64,000 nt of DNA from Actinosynnema pretiosum (GTDB taxonomy: Bacteria; Actinomycetota; Actinomycetes; Mycobacteriales; Pseudonocardiaceae), in NCBI RefSeq assembly GCF_024171695.1, contig NZ_JAMTCF010000015.1, positions 186,001 to 250,000 of the forward strand, read 5' to 3'. The notes under the pieces were generated by a model. It was not told where the DNA came from. It searched no databases and was given only the letters and a program-made list of their open reading frames with translations. Both the position numbers and the translations under genes were made by a program. Shown piece after piece: positions 18,210 to 27,364 of the stretch (position 1 is the stretch's first letter; each line of letters opens with the position of its first letter).

Positions 18210-19256
18210 GTGCCCAGCTCCACCCGTCCCGCCCCCGCCGCGACCACCCGTGAGGTCCGGGTCGAGCTCGGCCCCCGCTCGTACACCGTCCACATCGGAC
18301 CCGGTGTCCGCGCCCTCCTCCCCGAGGTCGTGCGCGACCTGGGCGCCCGCCGGGCCGTCGTCGTCACCGCCCGCCCGGCGGACCAGACCCCCGACCCCGG
18401 CGTCCCCTCCCTGGTCCTCCCCGCCCGCGACGGCGAGCGCGACAAGACCCTCGGCGCCGTCGCCCACCTGTGCAGCCGGTTCGCCGAGTTCGGCCTCACC
18501 CGCGCCGACGTCGTCGTCTCCTGCGGCGGCGGCACCACCACCGACGCCGTCGGCCTCGCCGCCTCGCTCTACCACCGGGGCACCCCGGTCGTGCACCTGC
18601 CGACCTCGCTCCTCGCCCAGGTCGACGCGAGCGTCGGCGGCAAGACGGCGGTCAACCTCCCCGAGGGCAAGAACCTCGTCGGCGCCTACTGGCAGCCCGC
18701 CGCCGTGCTGTGCGACCTCGACCTGCTCGCCACCCTGCCCGAGCGCGAGCTGCGCAACGGCCTCGGCGAGATCGCCCGCTGCCACTTCATCGGCGCGCCC
18801 GGCCTCGACCGGTTGCCGCTGCTCGACCAGGTCGCGGCCAGCGTCGCCCTCAAGGCCCGCGTGGTCGCCGCCGACGAGCGCGACTCCGGCCTGCGGCACA
18901 CCCTCAACTACGGTCACACCCTCGGCCACGCCCTGGAGCTCGCCACCGGTTTCGAGGTGCGGCACGGCGAGGGCGTCGCGATCGGCACCGTCTTCGCGGG
19001 CCGCCTGGCGGGCGCGCTCGGCCGGATCGACGGGGACCGGGTGGCCGAGCACCGCTCCGTGGTCGCCGGGTACGGGCTGCCGGTGGCGCTGCCGCCGGGC
19101 GTGTCCGACGAGGAGCTGCTGCGGTTCATGCGCCGCGACAAGAAGTCCACCGGTGGCCTGGCGTTCGTGCTCGACGGCCCGAACGGCGTCGAGCTGGTGC
19201 GGGACGTGGACGAGCGGGTCGTCGCCACCACCCTGGCCGCGATGCCCCGCGCCTGA
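18210..19256 (+). CDS. Amino-dehydroquinate synthase (AHBA biosynthesis), DHQ-synthase family
   Basis: 348 residues from GTG 18210, preceded by a strong AGGAGGAAGCA site. The family cyclises (amino)DAHP with NAD+ and a divalent metal. In ansamycin producers the RifG/Asm47/GdmO-type version makes 5-amino-dehydroquinate on the way to the AHBA starter (family knowledge). Visible motifs: nucleotide-binding CGGGTTTDAVG, then PTSLLAQVDASVGGKTAVN, KNLVGAYWQP, metal-ligand segment GEIARCHFI, LNYGHTLGHALE and HGEGVAIG. The usual GEVIKYG is GEIARCH here, so Arg replaces Lys at the substrate-contact position. The amino assignment rests mainly on the PKS next door, since sequence alone does not exclude an ordinary DHQ synthase. 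It is convergent with the LAL gene across a strong hairpin. Confidence 0.85.
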   Translation: MPSSTRPAPAATTREVRVELGPRSYTVHIGPGVRALLPEVVRDLGARRAVVVTARPADQTPDPGVPSLVLPARDGERDKTLGAVAHLCSRFAEFGLTRADVVVSCGGGTTTDAVGLAASLYHRGTPVVHLPTSLLAQVDASVGGKTAVNLPEGKNLVGAYWQPAAVLCDLDLLATLPERELRNGLGEIARCHFIGAPGLDRLPLLDQVAASVALKARVVAADERDSGLRHTLNYGHTLGHALELATGFEVRHGEGVAIGTVFAGRLAGALGRIDGDRVAEHRSVVAGYGLPVALPPGVSDEELLRFMRRDKKSTGGLAFVLDGPNGVELVRDVDERVVATTLAAMPRA

Positions 19257-19274
19257 ACGGGAAGCGGACCGAAC

Positions 19275-19312
19275 GGGGAGCGGCCCGGTCCCGCAGGACC
19301 GGGCCGCTCCCC
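19275..19312. terminator. Bidirectional hairpin terminator
   Basis: A perfect 17-bp inverted repeat (GGGGAGCGGCCCGGTCC, 19275-19291, pairing with 19296-19312) with a CGCA loop. It sits between the convergent amino-DHQ synthase (stop 19256) and LAL regulator (stop 19318) genes. There is no T-tract, as is common in high-GC actinomycetes. Confidence 0.85.
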
Positions 19313-19317
19313 GCGCG

Positions 19318-22044
19318 TCACTTCGACCGGTCGACGCTCAGCTCCGGCGGCAACTGCTCCCGCTGCTTGATCCCGAGCTTGCGGAACACCCGCGTCAGGT
19401 GCTGCTCCACCGTGCTGTGCGTGACGTACAGCTTCACCGCGATCTCCCGGTTGGTCAGCCCCGACGCGGCCAGCGCGGCCACCCGGTGCTCCGAGCTGGT
19501 CAACCGGTCCAGGTCCGACCTGCGGGCGGTCGACGTCAGCTGCGCGGGCACCAGGCCGTCCGAGGTGGGCATCAGCTCCTCGCACAGCGGAGCCGCCTCG
19601 CACATCCGCGCGACGTGCCACCCGCGCCGGATCACCCGGCGGGCCAGCTTGTTCTCGCCCAGCGCCCGCTGCGCCCTGCCCAGGTCGCGCAGGGTCCGCG
19701 CCAGCTCGTACTTGTCGTCCACCGCCTCGAACACCGCCATCGCCTCCCGCAGCAGCTGCGGGTGCCGCTTCACCGAGCTGGTCGCCGCGAGCAGCCGCAG
19801 CGCCTGGCCGCGCGCCCGGCGGCTGTCCGTGCCCGGCCGCCCGAGCTGCTCGTGGATCAGCGCCCGCGCCTGGTCCCGGTTGCCCAGCGCCAGCCACGTC
19901 TCCGCCGCGGCGGTCCGCCACGGCACCGGCGCGCACCCGCTGCCCAGCCCCCACCGGGTCAGCTGCTCCCCGCACAGCAGGAAGTCGCCCAGCGCGGCGC
20001 GGGGCCGCTCCCGCGCGAGGAAGAAGTGCCCGCGCGCGTACAGGTAGTCCACGCTGTTGCGGTGCCCGAACACCCCGTTCGGCACCGGCTGCGCCACCAC
20101 CGCCGCCGCCTCGTCGTAGCGGCCCATCCTGGTCAGCGCGAGGATGCGGGTGCTCAGCGGCAACCCCACCGACACGCCCCACGCGGTGGGGGAGACCACG
20201 GTCAGCGCCTCCTGCGCCAGCTCGTCCGCCCCGGGGTGGTCGCCCCTGCGCAGCGCCGACTCGGCCGCCAGCGCCAGCACCTGCGCGCGCGGCATCGGCA
20301 GCAGCGGCGCCGCCCGCGCCGACAGCAGCTGCTCGCACCACGCGGCGGCCACGTCCGCGCGGTCGGAGCAGACCAGCGCGGACAGCGCCAGCACGGCCGC
20401 CCCGCCGTAGCAGCCCGACTCGCGGGCCAGCTGCAACTCGCGCAGCACCGCCTCGGCCCGGCCCGCCACGTCGTCGCTGTCCCCGGCCACCAGCACGTCC
20501 AGCAGCACCGCCGTCGCCCTCGGCACCAGGTCCGCCCTGGTGCGCGCCGAGTCCGAGGTCCGCCCCGGCGCCGCCCTCGGCCGGGCCGCGCCGGGGTAGG
20601 TGCTGGTCAGCCAGTGCTCCAGCACCGGCACCTCCTCGGCGGCGCGCGGGTCGGTCCGCAGCCGGGCGAGCACCGCGTCCGAGTCGGCGGTGTTCCCGGC
20701 CCAGCGCAGGTGCTTCATCAGCACCGCGCTGTCGCGCACCGACAACCGGCCCGCGTGGAACGCGGCCAGCAGCGCGGTGTGGTGCCTGGCCGAGGTCGAC
20801 GGGTTGACCAGCCACTCGGCCGTGGCCAGCCGCGCCTGCACGGCCGTCCGGCGCTCCCGGTCCGGGCTGCAGTCGAGCGCGCGCTGGAGCAGCGCCACCG
20901 CCGCCGTGGGCTCGCCGCGCTGCACCACCAGCTCCGCCGCGTCCACCAGCAGGTCGGCCGCCCACGGGTCGGTGATCCGGCCCGCCCGCAGCAGGTGGTC
21001 GGCGATGTCGGTGACCGAGCCGCCCTGGTCGCGCAGCAGCCGGGCGGCCCTGCGGTGCAGCACCTCGTGCTCGGCGACCGGGGTGTCCGCGACCACCGCG
21101 CGGCGGGCCGCGTCGTGCCGGAAGCCGTCCTCGTCCAGCAGCCCCGACTCCTGCAGCGCGTTCAGCACCTGGGCGACCTGCTCCGGCTCGTTCCCGGACA
21201 CCCGCCCCAGGTCCGACGGCGAGCAGCGGCCCAGCACGGCGAGCGCGCGCACGGTGTCCAGGAACAGCGGCTCGTTGCGGTGCAGGCAGGACAGGAACGA
21301 GTTGCCGTAGCCGATCTCGCGCGGCTCGCCCGCCTCCAGCACGTCCACCACCAGCGCGTGCAGCAGCAGCGGGTTGCCGCCGGTCAGCGCGGCGAAGTCG
21401 ACCCGCTTGGCCACGTCCGCGCCGACCGCCCGCACCGCCTCCTCCCGCACCCGCGCGGTCGGCAGCGGGGCGACCCTGACCAGCCCGAGGCCGCGCAGGC
21501 GCAGCAGCTCGTAGCGCAGCGGCGGGAAGCTCACCGGCAGCAGCAGGTCGTCGGTGAGCAGCAGCCGCACCCGCGCGGTGTCCAGCCGGTGCACCAGCTG
21601 CAGCAGCACGTGCAGCGAGGCGGTGTCGCCGTGGCGGACATCGTCCACCGCGATGACCAGCGGCACCTCCTCGGACAGCGCGATCAGCGCCGCGCACAGC
21701 GAGTGGTAGAGCTGGAGCAGCGCAGCCTCGTCCACCGGCCGCGTCGCCGGGGCGAGCAGCTCGCCGAGGTCGGCGACCAGGCGCGGGTCGACCCTGGCCA
21801 TGCCGGGGGAGGCGACCAGCTGGGCGAGCACCCCGAACGGCAGCTCGGTCTCCGGCGGGGTGCAGGTGGCGGTGAGCACGAGGTGGTCCTCGGCGGCGAT
21901 CCGGTCGACGAGGCGCCGCAGCGCCGTCGTCTTGCCGCAGGCGGGTGGTCCGTCCACGAGGAACGCCCGTCCCGCCCGGTCCGGCAGGTCCACCGCGAGG
22001 TGCTCGACGGCGAACTGGATCTCGGGTGCGCGCAGAAGCTCCAC
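19318..22044 (-). CDS. LAL-type (large ATP-binding LuxR family) transcriptional regulator, probable ansamycin pathway activator
   Basis: 908 residues from GTG 22044, with AAAGGA upstream. The N-terminal AAA/NACHT-like ATPase has Walker A GPPACGKT at about residues 31-38 and Walker B-like VPLVIAVDD near 130. A long Ala/Leu-rich TPR-like middle follows. The last 60 residues are a LuxR/NarL HTH (LTSSEHRVAALAASGLTNRE, then STVEQHLTRVFRKLGI). LAL proteins of this layout act as pathway-specific activators, and the geldanamycin locus has two of them (GdmRI and GdmRII). Position at the edge of the AHBA-PKS locus supports that role by inference. A palindrome about 130 bp upstream is a candidate control site. 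Confidence 0.92.
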   Translation of the reverse strand: MELLRAPEIQFAVEHLAVDLPDRAGRAFLVDGPPACGKTTALRRLVDRIAAEDHLVLTATCTPPETELPFGVLAQLVASPGMARVDPRLVADLGELLAPATRPVDEAALLQLYHSLCAALIALSEEVPLVIAVDDVRHGDTASLHVLLQLVHRLDTARVRLLLTDDLLLPVSFPPLRYELLRLRGLGLVRVAPLPTARVREEAVRAVGADVAKRVDFAALTGGNPLLLHALVVDVLEAGEPREIGYGNSFLSCLHRNEPLFLDTVRALAVLGRCSPSDLGRVSGNEPEQVAQVLNALQESGLLDEDGFRHDAARRAVVADTPVAEHEVLHRRAARLLRDQGGSVTDIADHLLRAGRITDPWAADLLVDAAELVVQRGEPTAAVALLQRALDCSPDRERRTAVQARLATAEWLVNPSTSARHHTALLAAFHAGRLSVRDSAVLMKHLRWAGNTADSDAVLARLRTDPRAAEEVPVLEHWLTSTYPGAARPRAAPGRTSDSARTRADLVPRATAVLLDVLVAGDSDDVAGRAEAVLRELQLARESGCYGGAAVLALSALVCSDRADVAAAWCEQLLSARAAPLLPMPRAQVLALAAESALRRGDHPGADELAQEALTVVSPTAWGVSVGLPLSTRILALTRMGRYDEAAAVVAQPVPNGVFGHRNSVDYLYARGHFFLARERPRAALGDFLLCGEQLTRWGLGSGCAPVPWRTAAAETWLALGNRDQARALIHEQLGRPGTDSRRARGQALRLLAATSSVKRHPQLLREAMAVFEAVDDKYELARTLRDLGRAQRALGENKLARRVIRRGWHVARMCEAAPLCEELMPTSDGLVPAQLTSTARRSDLDRLTSSEHRVAALAASGLTNREIAVKLYVTHSTVEQHLTRVFRKLGIKQREQLPPELSVDRSK

Positions 22045-23144
22045 TGGGGAAGTGGTCCTTTCCGTGGTCCGAGGAGGTGTGGTCCGGAAGACGGCTCGGC
22101 CGTCGGGACCGGGTGGCCAAGCTCCTGAAGCCCGTTATGCCCTCCACCGCGCGCGGGGCGGGCACTCGACCCGCCAGTTACGCGGCGGTAACTTTTTCAG
22201 GTTCGTTCACCGCGCCCTCTCGCGGGGTTCGGCTCGCGTTCGCGGTGCGGTCCGCCGTTCCATCTTCACCATTGTTGGGCATGTGGGCAAGCGGCTTAGG
22301 GGTGGGCCTAGCTCCCCTCCCGGTTAACCGCCGAGGGGGCGGGAAAGATATCCCTGCTGCATTCGGTTGCACCGGCGGGTGTGATCGGGGCAGGTCCGGT
22401 TGATGCCACGCCGCGTGGACTGGAGTTGTTGCCAACTGTGACTGCTTCTGAGGTGACCGGCGCCACTCTGCTCCGAACGGGTTGAGCTGCCCTTGGGTAG
22501 GTTCAACCCGTGCTACGTGCGAGCTTGGCCCTCCGCTGGGCCGAACGGAGGTGCCCGCTCGCTGCCCGGTTGGCCGGGCTCGTCGCGCTCCGCCCTGCGG
22601 GTGGGGCGTGTTGATACTGACTGAGCGTGATGTCAGTCGGTGACCTGGTCGGGGTGGCGGGTGTTTCACGGGTGGTTGTCGGGGGGTTTTGAGGGTCTTG
22701 TTGCCCGTCTTTCCGGTGAGGTTGGTGTGCGGGTTCGGCAAAACTCTTTCCCGGCTGTTCGGTAAATGTCCCGAGCCCTATTCGACTGCGTTTGTCGAAC
22801 CTCGTTCCCCGGCCTTTTGTGCCCACTTCCGGCCCTGTCCCCGCTCCCGCTCGTCCCGCCCGTGAACAGGTGTTCCCCGCGTCGGGGCGTCGGAGCCGCG
22901 CGGTGGTGGTGTTCGACGTGGGAGGGAAACCCGCAGCGACGCCCGCATTGCCCGGAGCCCGTCCGGGGGATGTCGGGGACTGTCGGCAACGTCCCCGGCG
23001 GGCCCCTTTTCACCGGTACCGCAGCGTCTCGTCAGGCCCGGCCATGTCGAAAATCCGCGAGACGCCCACCCGCGTCCCCACCGACGTGGAAATCGTCGGG
23101 CAGGCCTGGGGCGACCCCACCCGCGCCCGTGAGAGCCTGACCGC
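22045..23144. other. 1.1-kb gene-poor intergenic region at the cluster edge
   Basis: No convincing gene is visible between the LAL start and the GNAT start. Third-position GC bias disappears, T/A content rises, and open frames on both strands are Pro/Arg/Ser-rich with no family resemblance. Visible structure: the palindrome at 22176-22193, a 9-bp inverted repeat ACGGGTTGA/TCAACCCGT (22477-22485 with 22503-22511), and ACTGAC/GTCAGT (22616-22621 with 22632-22637). It probably holds the LAL promoter and the boundary of the biosynthetic locus. Confidence 0.6.
22176..22193. promoter_or_regulatory. Palindrome upstream of the LAL regulator gene
   Basis: AGTTAC-GCGGCG-GTAACT: perfect 6-bp arms with a 6-bp spacer. 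It lies 132 bp upstream of the LAL start and stands out from the surrounding GC-rich sequence. It may be a regulator-binding site. Which protein binds it cannot be read from sequence. Confidence 0.4.
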
Positions 23145-23558
23145 GTGCACCGGGACTACGAGCTCCACCCGACCCCGCCGTCCACCGACGACTACCTCCG
23201 CCTGCGCGCCGAGTCCGGTCTGTCGCCCAGGACCCCGGAGCAGGCCGCCGCCGCACTGCCCGGCGCCTGGGCCTCGTGCCACGTCACGCACGCGAACGGC
23301 GAGACCGTCGGCATGGGGCGCGTCCTCGGCGACGGCGGCTGGTACTTCCACATCGTTGACATGGCCGTGCTGCCGGAGCACCAGGGCAGGGGCATCGGCG
23401 GCGCGGTCATGACCGCCCTGCTCCAGCGCATCCGCGAGGCCGCCCCGCCCGGCGCGTTCGTGACCCTGCTGGCCGACCCGCCCGGCCGCCCGCTGTACCT
23501 GAAGCACGGTTTCACCGAGACCGCGCCCGACTCGATCGGGATGGCGCTGACGCTCTAG
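23145..23558 (+). CDS. GNAT-family N-acetyltransferase
   Basis: 137 residues from GTG 23145. A single GNAT domain: VDMAVLPEHQGRGIGGAVM supplies the acetyl-CoA pyrophosphate loop (Q/RxxGxG/A) at about residues 71-90. The C-terminal strand GRPLYLKHGFTETAP is the usual YxxxGF element. It transfers an acetyl group from acetyl-CoA to an amine, but the substrate is not predictable. The start is preceded by a weak GAGAG. It stands alone between the gene-poor region and a convergent regulator. Confidence 0.85.
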   Translation: MHRDYELHPTPPSTDDYLRLRAESGLSPRTPEQAAAALPGAWASCHVTHANGETVGMGRVLGDGGWYFHIVDMAVLPEHQGRGIGGAVMTALLQRIREAAPPGAFVTLLADPPGRPLYLKHGFTETAPDSIGMALTL

Positions 23559-23597
23559 CGCCGGACGCGCAGGGGGCGTGCCACCGCCGCGAGCGCG

Positions 23598-24515
23598 TCA
23601 GCGTCCGTCGACCTCCGGCTCGACCCCGCCCCCGACCCGCGTCGCGCCCCCGGCCCGTCCGACGAGCGAGAGCAGCCTCTCCTCGTCGACCGAGCCGGGT
23701 TCGGCGGTGCACGCGCACACGTGCCGGGTCTCGGTGGCGGAGACCGGCAGGTCCACCGAGTGGTAGCTCAGGCTCAGCGTCCCCGCCACGGGGTGCCGGA
23801 AGACCTTGGCGCCGCGCGGGTGCAGCAGCACGTCGTGCGCGGCCCACCGCGCCCGGAACTCGCCGCTCGCCCCCGTCAGCTCCCCGACCAGCTCGCGGAT
23901 CCCCACGTCGCGCGGATCGCGCCCGGCCTCGGCGCGCAGCGCGGCGACGAGCACGTCGGCCGTGCCGCCCCAGTCCCCGTAGAAGTCGCGGGCGCCGGGG
24001 TCGAGGAAGTGGTACCTGGCCAGGTTCGCCCGACCGCTCCCGGTCGTGGCGCCGCTGGCGAACAGCGGCGCGTAGAGCGCGCGGGCCAGCGCGTTCGCGG
24101 CCAGCACGTCCTGGCGCCTGCCGGTGATCATCGCCGAGGACAGCGTCATGCCGTCCAGCAACCACCGCGCGCTCTCCGGCAGCCCCTCCTCCACCTCGGC
24201 GACCCGGCGCGCGGGCCGGGCCGCGCGCGCGAGGTCGAACAGGTAGACCCGCTCCTCCTCGTCCAGCCGCAGCACCCCCGCCACGGCGTCGAGCACCTCC
24301 CGCGACACCTCGCCGATGTGCCCCTTCTCCAAGCGGGTGTACCAGTCGACGCTGACCCCGGCGAGCAGCGCGACCTCCTCCCGCCGCAACCCCGGCACCC
24401 GCCGCCGCCCACCCGAGGGCAACCCGGCCCGCCCCGGACTGATCCGGGCCCGCCTGCTGATCAGGAAGTCCCGCACGTCGGCCCGGTTCCCCACCGAGCG
24501 CACCCCGTTGCCCAC
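23598..24515 (-). CDS. XRE/MmyB-type helix-turn-helix transcriptional regulator
   Basis: 305 residues from GTG 24515; in-frame GTGs at 24503 and 24494 are possible alternatives. The N-terminal XRE HTH (about residues 15-80) has VPGLRREEVALLAGVSVDWY followed by LEKGH, the signature of the actinobacterial MmyB group. The C-terminal 200 residues form the PAS-like MmyB ligand-binding domain (VLAANALARALYAPLF, ARYHFLDPGARDFYGDW, HPVAGTLSLSYHSVDLP). Such proteins are soluble repressors or activators, often beside the gene they control. Here the divergent neighbour is the secreted propeller protein. Regulation of that gene is inference. Confidence 0.9.
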   Translation of the reverse strand: MGNGVRSVGNRADVRDFLISRRARISPGRAGLPSGGRRRVPGLRREEVALLAGVSVDWYTRLEKGHIGEVSREVLDAVAGVLRLDEEERVYLFDLARAARPARRVAEVEEGLPESARWLLDGMTLSSAMITGRRQDVLAANALARALYAPLFASGATTGSGRANLARYHFLDPGARDFYGDWGGTADVLVAALRAEAGRDPRDVGIRELVGELTGASGEFRARWAAHDVLLHPRGAKVFRHPVAGTLSLSYHSVDLPVSATETRHVCACTAEPGSVDEERLLSLVGRAGGATRVGGGVEPEVDGR

Positions 24516-24650
24516 CCCACCACTCTAGGCGGCCCCTCCTCCCGCGAGGGGGGTGGAGATCATCCCCCCGATGAACGCCTCCTGCCACCCCGGGCCCGGA
24601 ACCGCTTGCATGGCAGCAGTTCCCATCCGCTCACCACCCCGGAGCCCACC

Positions 24651-25625
24651 ATGCGCCCCCTCCTCGGCACCGCCCTCGCCGCGACCCTGCTCCTCACCCC
24701 CCTCACCCCGCCCGCAGCCGCGTCCCACCACCCCGCAGACCACCACCCCGCACCCCAGCACCGCGTCGACCGCTACACCGTCCCCGGTGACCGGGCCTAC
24801 CCCGAGGGCATCGCCCGCGACCCCGGAACGCCGCACTTCTACGTGAGCGGGACGACCGACGGCACGATCTGGCGCGGCCACGTCGGCCGCCCGACCCTGG
24901 AGCCCTTCCTCCCGGCCGGTCAGCACGGCCGCACCACCGCCGTGGGCATGAAGATCACGGGCGGCAGGCTGGTCGTCGCGGGCGGGGCCACCGGCAAGGT
25001 CTTCGTCCACAGCACCCGGACCGGCGCGCTCCTGCACGTGTTCGACTCCGGCGCGCGCGACGGCCTGGTCAACGACGTCGCCATCGCCCCGAACGGCGAC
25101 GCCTACGTCACCGACTCGTTCCGCCCGGTCCTCTACCGGATCACCGCCGCGCAGCTGGCGAGCCCGCAGGTCCACCAGCCACTGCGGACGTTCGTGGACC
25201 TCACCGACTCCCCGGTGCGCTACGAGGAGGGCATCAACGGCAACGGCCTGGTGGTCACCCCGGACGGCCGCCACGTCATCATGGCCGACACCAACTCCCA
25301 GGCGTTCTACCGCGTCAGCACCCGGACCGGCGCCGTCACCCCGGTCGACCTGGGCGGGGTGACCGACATCGGCTCGGACGGCCTGCTCCTGCGCGACGGC
25401 GACCTGTACAGCGTCACCAGCCTGTTCCACCCGGAGGGCGAGATCAGCGTCCTGCGGCTGAGCGAGGACGACTCGCGCGCCACGGTGCTGCGCCGGATCA
25501 ACGGCAGGGGCATGGACGTCCCGTCGACGGCGGCCTTCGACGGCGACGACCTGCTGGTGGTCAACTTCCAGTACCAGATCGCCGAGCCGAACCTCCCGTT
25601 CACCGTCGTGCGGGTCCGCCCCTGA
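24651..25625 (+). CDS. Secreted SMP-30/NHL-type beta-propeller protein
   Basis: 324 residues from ATG 24651, with CCGGAG seven bases upstream. Residues 1-24 form a signal peptide (Leu/Ala-rich core, then PAAASHH). After a His/Pro-rich spacer, the body has repeated propeller-blade strands (YPEGIARDPGTPHFYVSG, NDVAIAPNGDAYVTDS, NGLVVTPDGRHVIMADT, GLLLRDGDLYSVTSL) typical of SMP-30/gluconolactonase-like or superoxide-dismutase-like exported propellers. No catalytic assignment is safe. The divergent XRE regulator may control it. The downstream 184-bp gap with operator-like repeats separates it from the glycosidase operon. Confidence 0.85.
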   Translation: MRPLLGTALAATLLLTPLTPPAAASHHPADHHPAPQHRVDRYTVPGDRAYPEGIARDPGTPHFYVSGTTDGTIWRGHVGRPTLEPFLPAGQHGRTTAVGMKITGGRLVVAGGATGKVFVHSTRTGALLHVFDSGARDGLVNDVAIAPNGDAYVTDSFRPVLYRITAAQLASPQVHQPLRTFVDLTDSPVRYEEGINGNGLVVTPDGRHVIMADTNSQAFYRVSTRTGAVTPVDLGGVTDIGSDGLLLRDGDLYSVTSLFHPEGEISVLRLSEDDSRATVLRRINGRGMDVPSTAAFDGDDLLVVNFQYQIAEPNLPFTVVRVRP

Positions 25626-25658
25626 CCCCGCCGCCCGCACCCGAAAACCTTGCGAAAC

Positions 25659-25698
25659 CTTTGCGCGCGAAGCTAAAACGCCCCCCGGACTTTAGCTT
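25659..25698. promoter_or_regulatory. Candidate LacI-type operators and promoter of the hemicellulase operon
   Basis: CTTTGCGCGCGAAG (25659-25672) matches its own reverse complement at 12 of 14 positions. It overlaps AAGCTAAA (25670-25677), which forms a perfect inverted repeat with TTTAGCTT (25691-25698) across 13 bp. Both lie in the 184-bp gap before the GH62 gene. The operon ends with a LacI-family gene, and near-palindromes around a CG centre are the usual LacI-family sites. Binding is inferred. Confidence 0.5.
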
Positions 25699-25809
25699 TG
25701 ACCAGCGCAAACCGCCTGGCTACAGTCCAGTGGGCGGGGGAGTGCCGCCCCACCCCGCCGCTCCCGGTCGGCCGCGCCGACCACCCGTCGACGACGACGA
25801 AGGGCGACC

Positions 25810-27270
25810 ATGCGCCTCGCAAGGCTGTTCACCCCGCAGCGGACCGGGGTCGGCGCGATCGCCGCCACCTCGCTGGCCCTGGTGGCCACCCTCGCCGCAC
25901 TCCCGCCCCTGGCCTCCGCCGCCCCCGGCTGCTCGGTCGCCTACACCACGACCTCCCAGTGGCAGGGCGGTTTCACCGCGAGCGTGGCCATCACCAACGT
26001 CGGCGACGCCGTCGACGGCTGGACGCTCACCTGGGCCTACGGCGCGGGCCAGCGGGTGGCGCAGGCCTGGAGCGCGGAGGTGTCCCAGAGCGGCGAGCGG
26101 GTCAGCGCCCGCAACGCCTCCTACAACGCCGCCATCCCCACCGGCGGTCGCGTCGAGTTCGGGTTCACCGCGACCGCCACCGGGGCCAACCCGGACCCGA
26201 CCTCCTTCAGCCTCAACGGAACCGCGTGCACGGGAGGAGCCGGTCCCACGACCACCACGCCCCCGACCACCACACCGCCCACCACCACGACCCCGCAGCA
26301 GCCGGGCGGCTCGCTGCCGAGCAGCTTCCGCTGGTCCTCCAGCGGCGCGCTGATCGGCCCCAAGCCGGACCAGGCGCACGCCAACGTCGCGGTCAAGGAC
26401 CCCAGCGTGGTGCGGCACAACGGCCGCTACCACGTGTTCGCCTCGGTCTACACCACCGGCTACAACCTCGTGCACACCAGCTTCACCGACTGGTCCCAGG
26501 CCGCCTCGGCCCCGCACTACTACCTGGACCGCTCCGGCATCGGCACGGGCTACCGGGCCGCGCCGCAGGTGTTCTACTTCGCCCCGCAACGCCTGTGGTA
26601 CCTGGTGTACCAGACCGGTTCCAACGCCTCGTACTCCACGACCGCCGACATCGAGAACCCCGCGTCCTGGTCCGCGCCGAGGAACTTCTACGCGAACGGG
26701 ATGCCGCAGATCATCCGCGACAACATCGGCAACGGCTACTGGGTCGACTTCTGGACCGTCTGCGACACCGCCAAGTGCTACCTGTTCTCCTCCGACGACA
26801 ACGGCCACCTGTACCGCTCGGAGACCAGCCTCGCCCAGTTCCCCAACGGCTTCACCAACACCGTGATCGCCATGCAGGACAGCAACCGCAACCGGCTGTT
26901 CGAGGCCTCCAACGTCTACAAGGTCGCGGGCAGGGAGCAGTGGCTCATGCTGCACGAGGCGATCGGCTCGGACGGCCGCCGCTGGTTCCGCTCCTGGACC
27001 GCCCCGGCGATCACCGGTCCGTGGACCGCGCTGGCGGACAGCGAGTCGAACCCGTTCGCCAGGGCCAACAACACCACGTTCCCCGGCGGCCAGTGGACGC
27101 GCGACATCAGCCACGGCGAGCTGGTGCGCAGCGGGACCGACCAGAGCATGGAGATCAACCCCTGCAAGCTGAGCTACCTGTACCAGGGCCTGGACCCCAA
27201 CGCCTCCGGCGACTACAACCGCCTGCCCTGGCGGCTGGGCCTGCTGACCCAGACCAACTCCCCCTGCTGA
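25810..27270 (+). CDS. Secreted CBM2-GH62 alpha-L-arabinofuranosidase
   Basis: 486 residues, ATG 25810. Signal peptide about 1-37 (LPPLASA). CBM2 cellulose/xylan-binding domain about 39-140, bracketed by Cys residues, with the usual Trp-containing strands (QWQGGF, GWTLTW, RNASYNAAIPTGG). A Thr/Pro linker follows at about 143-165. The GH62 domain runs to the C-terminus (FRWSSSGALIGP, VAVKDPSVV with the catalytic-type Asp, SPASYW-like and YQTGSNASYSTTADI segments, DISHGELVR). GH62 enzymes remove arabinose side chains from arabinoxylan outside the cell. It is the first gene of a four-gene set with the GH43-type enzyme, esterase and LacI-type repressor. Confidence 0.95.
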   Translation: MRLARLFTPQRTGVGAIAATSLALVATLAALPPLASAAPGCSVAYTTTSQWQGGFTASVAITNVGDAVDGWTLTWAYGAGQRVAQAWSAEVSQSGERVSARNASYNAAIPTGGRVEFGFTATATGANPDPTSFSLNGTACTGGAGPTTTTPPTTTPPTTTTPQQPGGSLPSSFRWSSSGALIGPKPDQAHANVAVKDPSVVRHNGRYHVFASVYTTGYNLVHTSFTDWSQAASAPHYYLDRSGIGTGYRAAPQVFYFAPQRLWYLVYQTGSNASYSTTADIENPASWSAPRNFYANGMPQIIRDNIGNGYWVDFWTVCDTAKCYLFSSDDNGHLYRSETSLAQFPNGFTNTVIAMQDSNRNRLFEASNVYKVAGREQWLMLHEAIGSDGRRWFRSWTAPAITGPWTALADSESNPFARANNTTFPGGQWTRDISHGELVRSGTDQSMEINPCKLSYLYQGLDPNASGDYNRLPWRLGLLTQTNSPC

Positions 27271-27364
27271 CCCCCACGACCGCCGCCGCGCCCGACAAGT
27301 CCACCGCCGCCACGACCGCCGCCGCGCCCAGAGCCAACTCCCGGACACCAGGAGAGGCACACCG

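Noticed and set aside
22178-22826. Open frames in the gap upstream of the GNAT gene
   Set aside because: Pro/Arg/Ser/Thr-rich with no codon bias or family motif; the base composition is that of intergenic DNA.
23044-23144. Possible short peptide MSKIRETPTRVPTDV upstream of the GNAT gene
   Set aside because: Its frame runs on into the GNAT gene out of phase, it has no stop of its own before it, and there is no ribosome-binding site.
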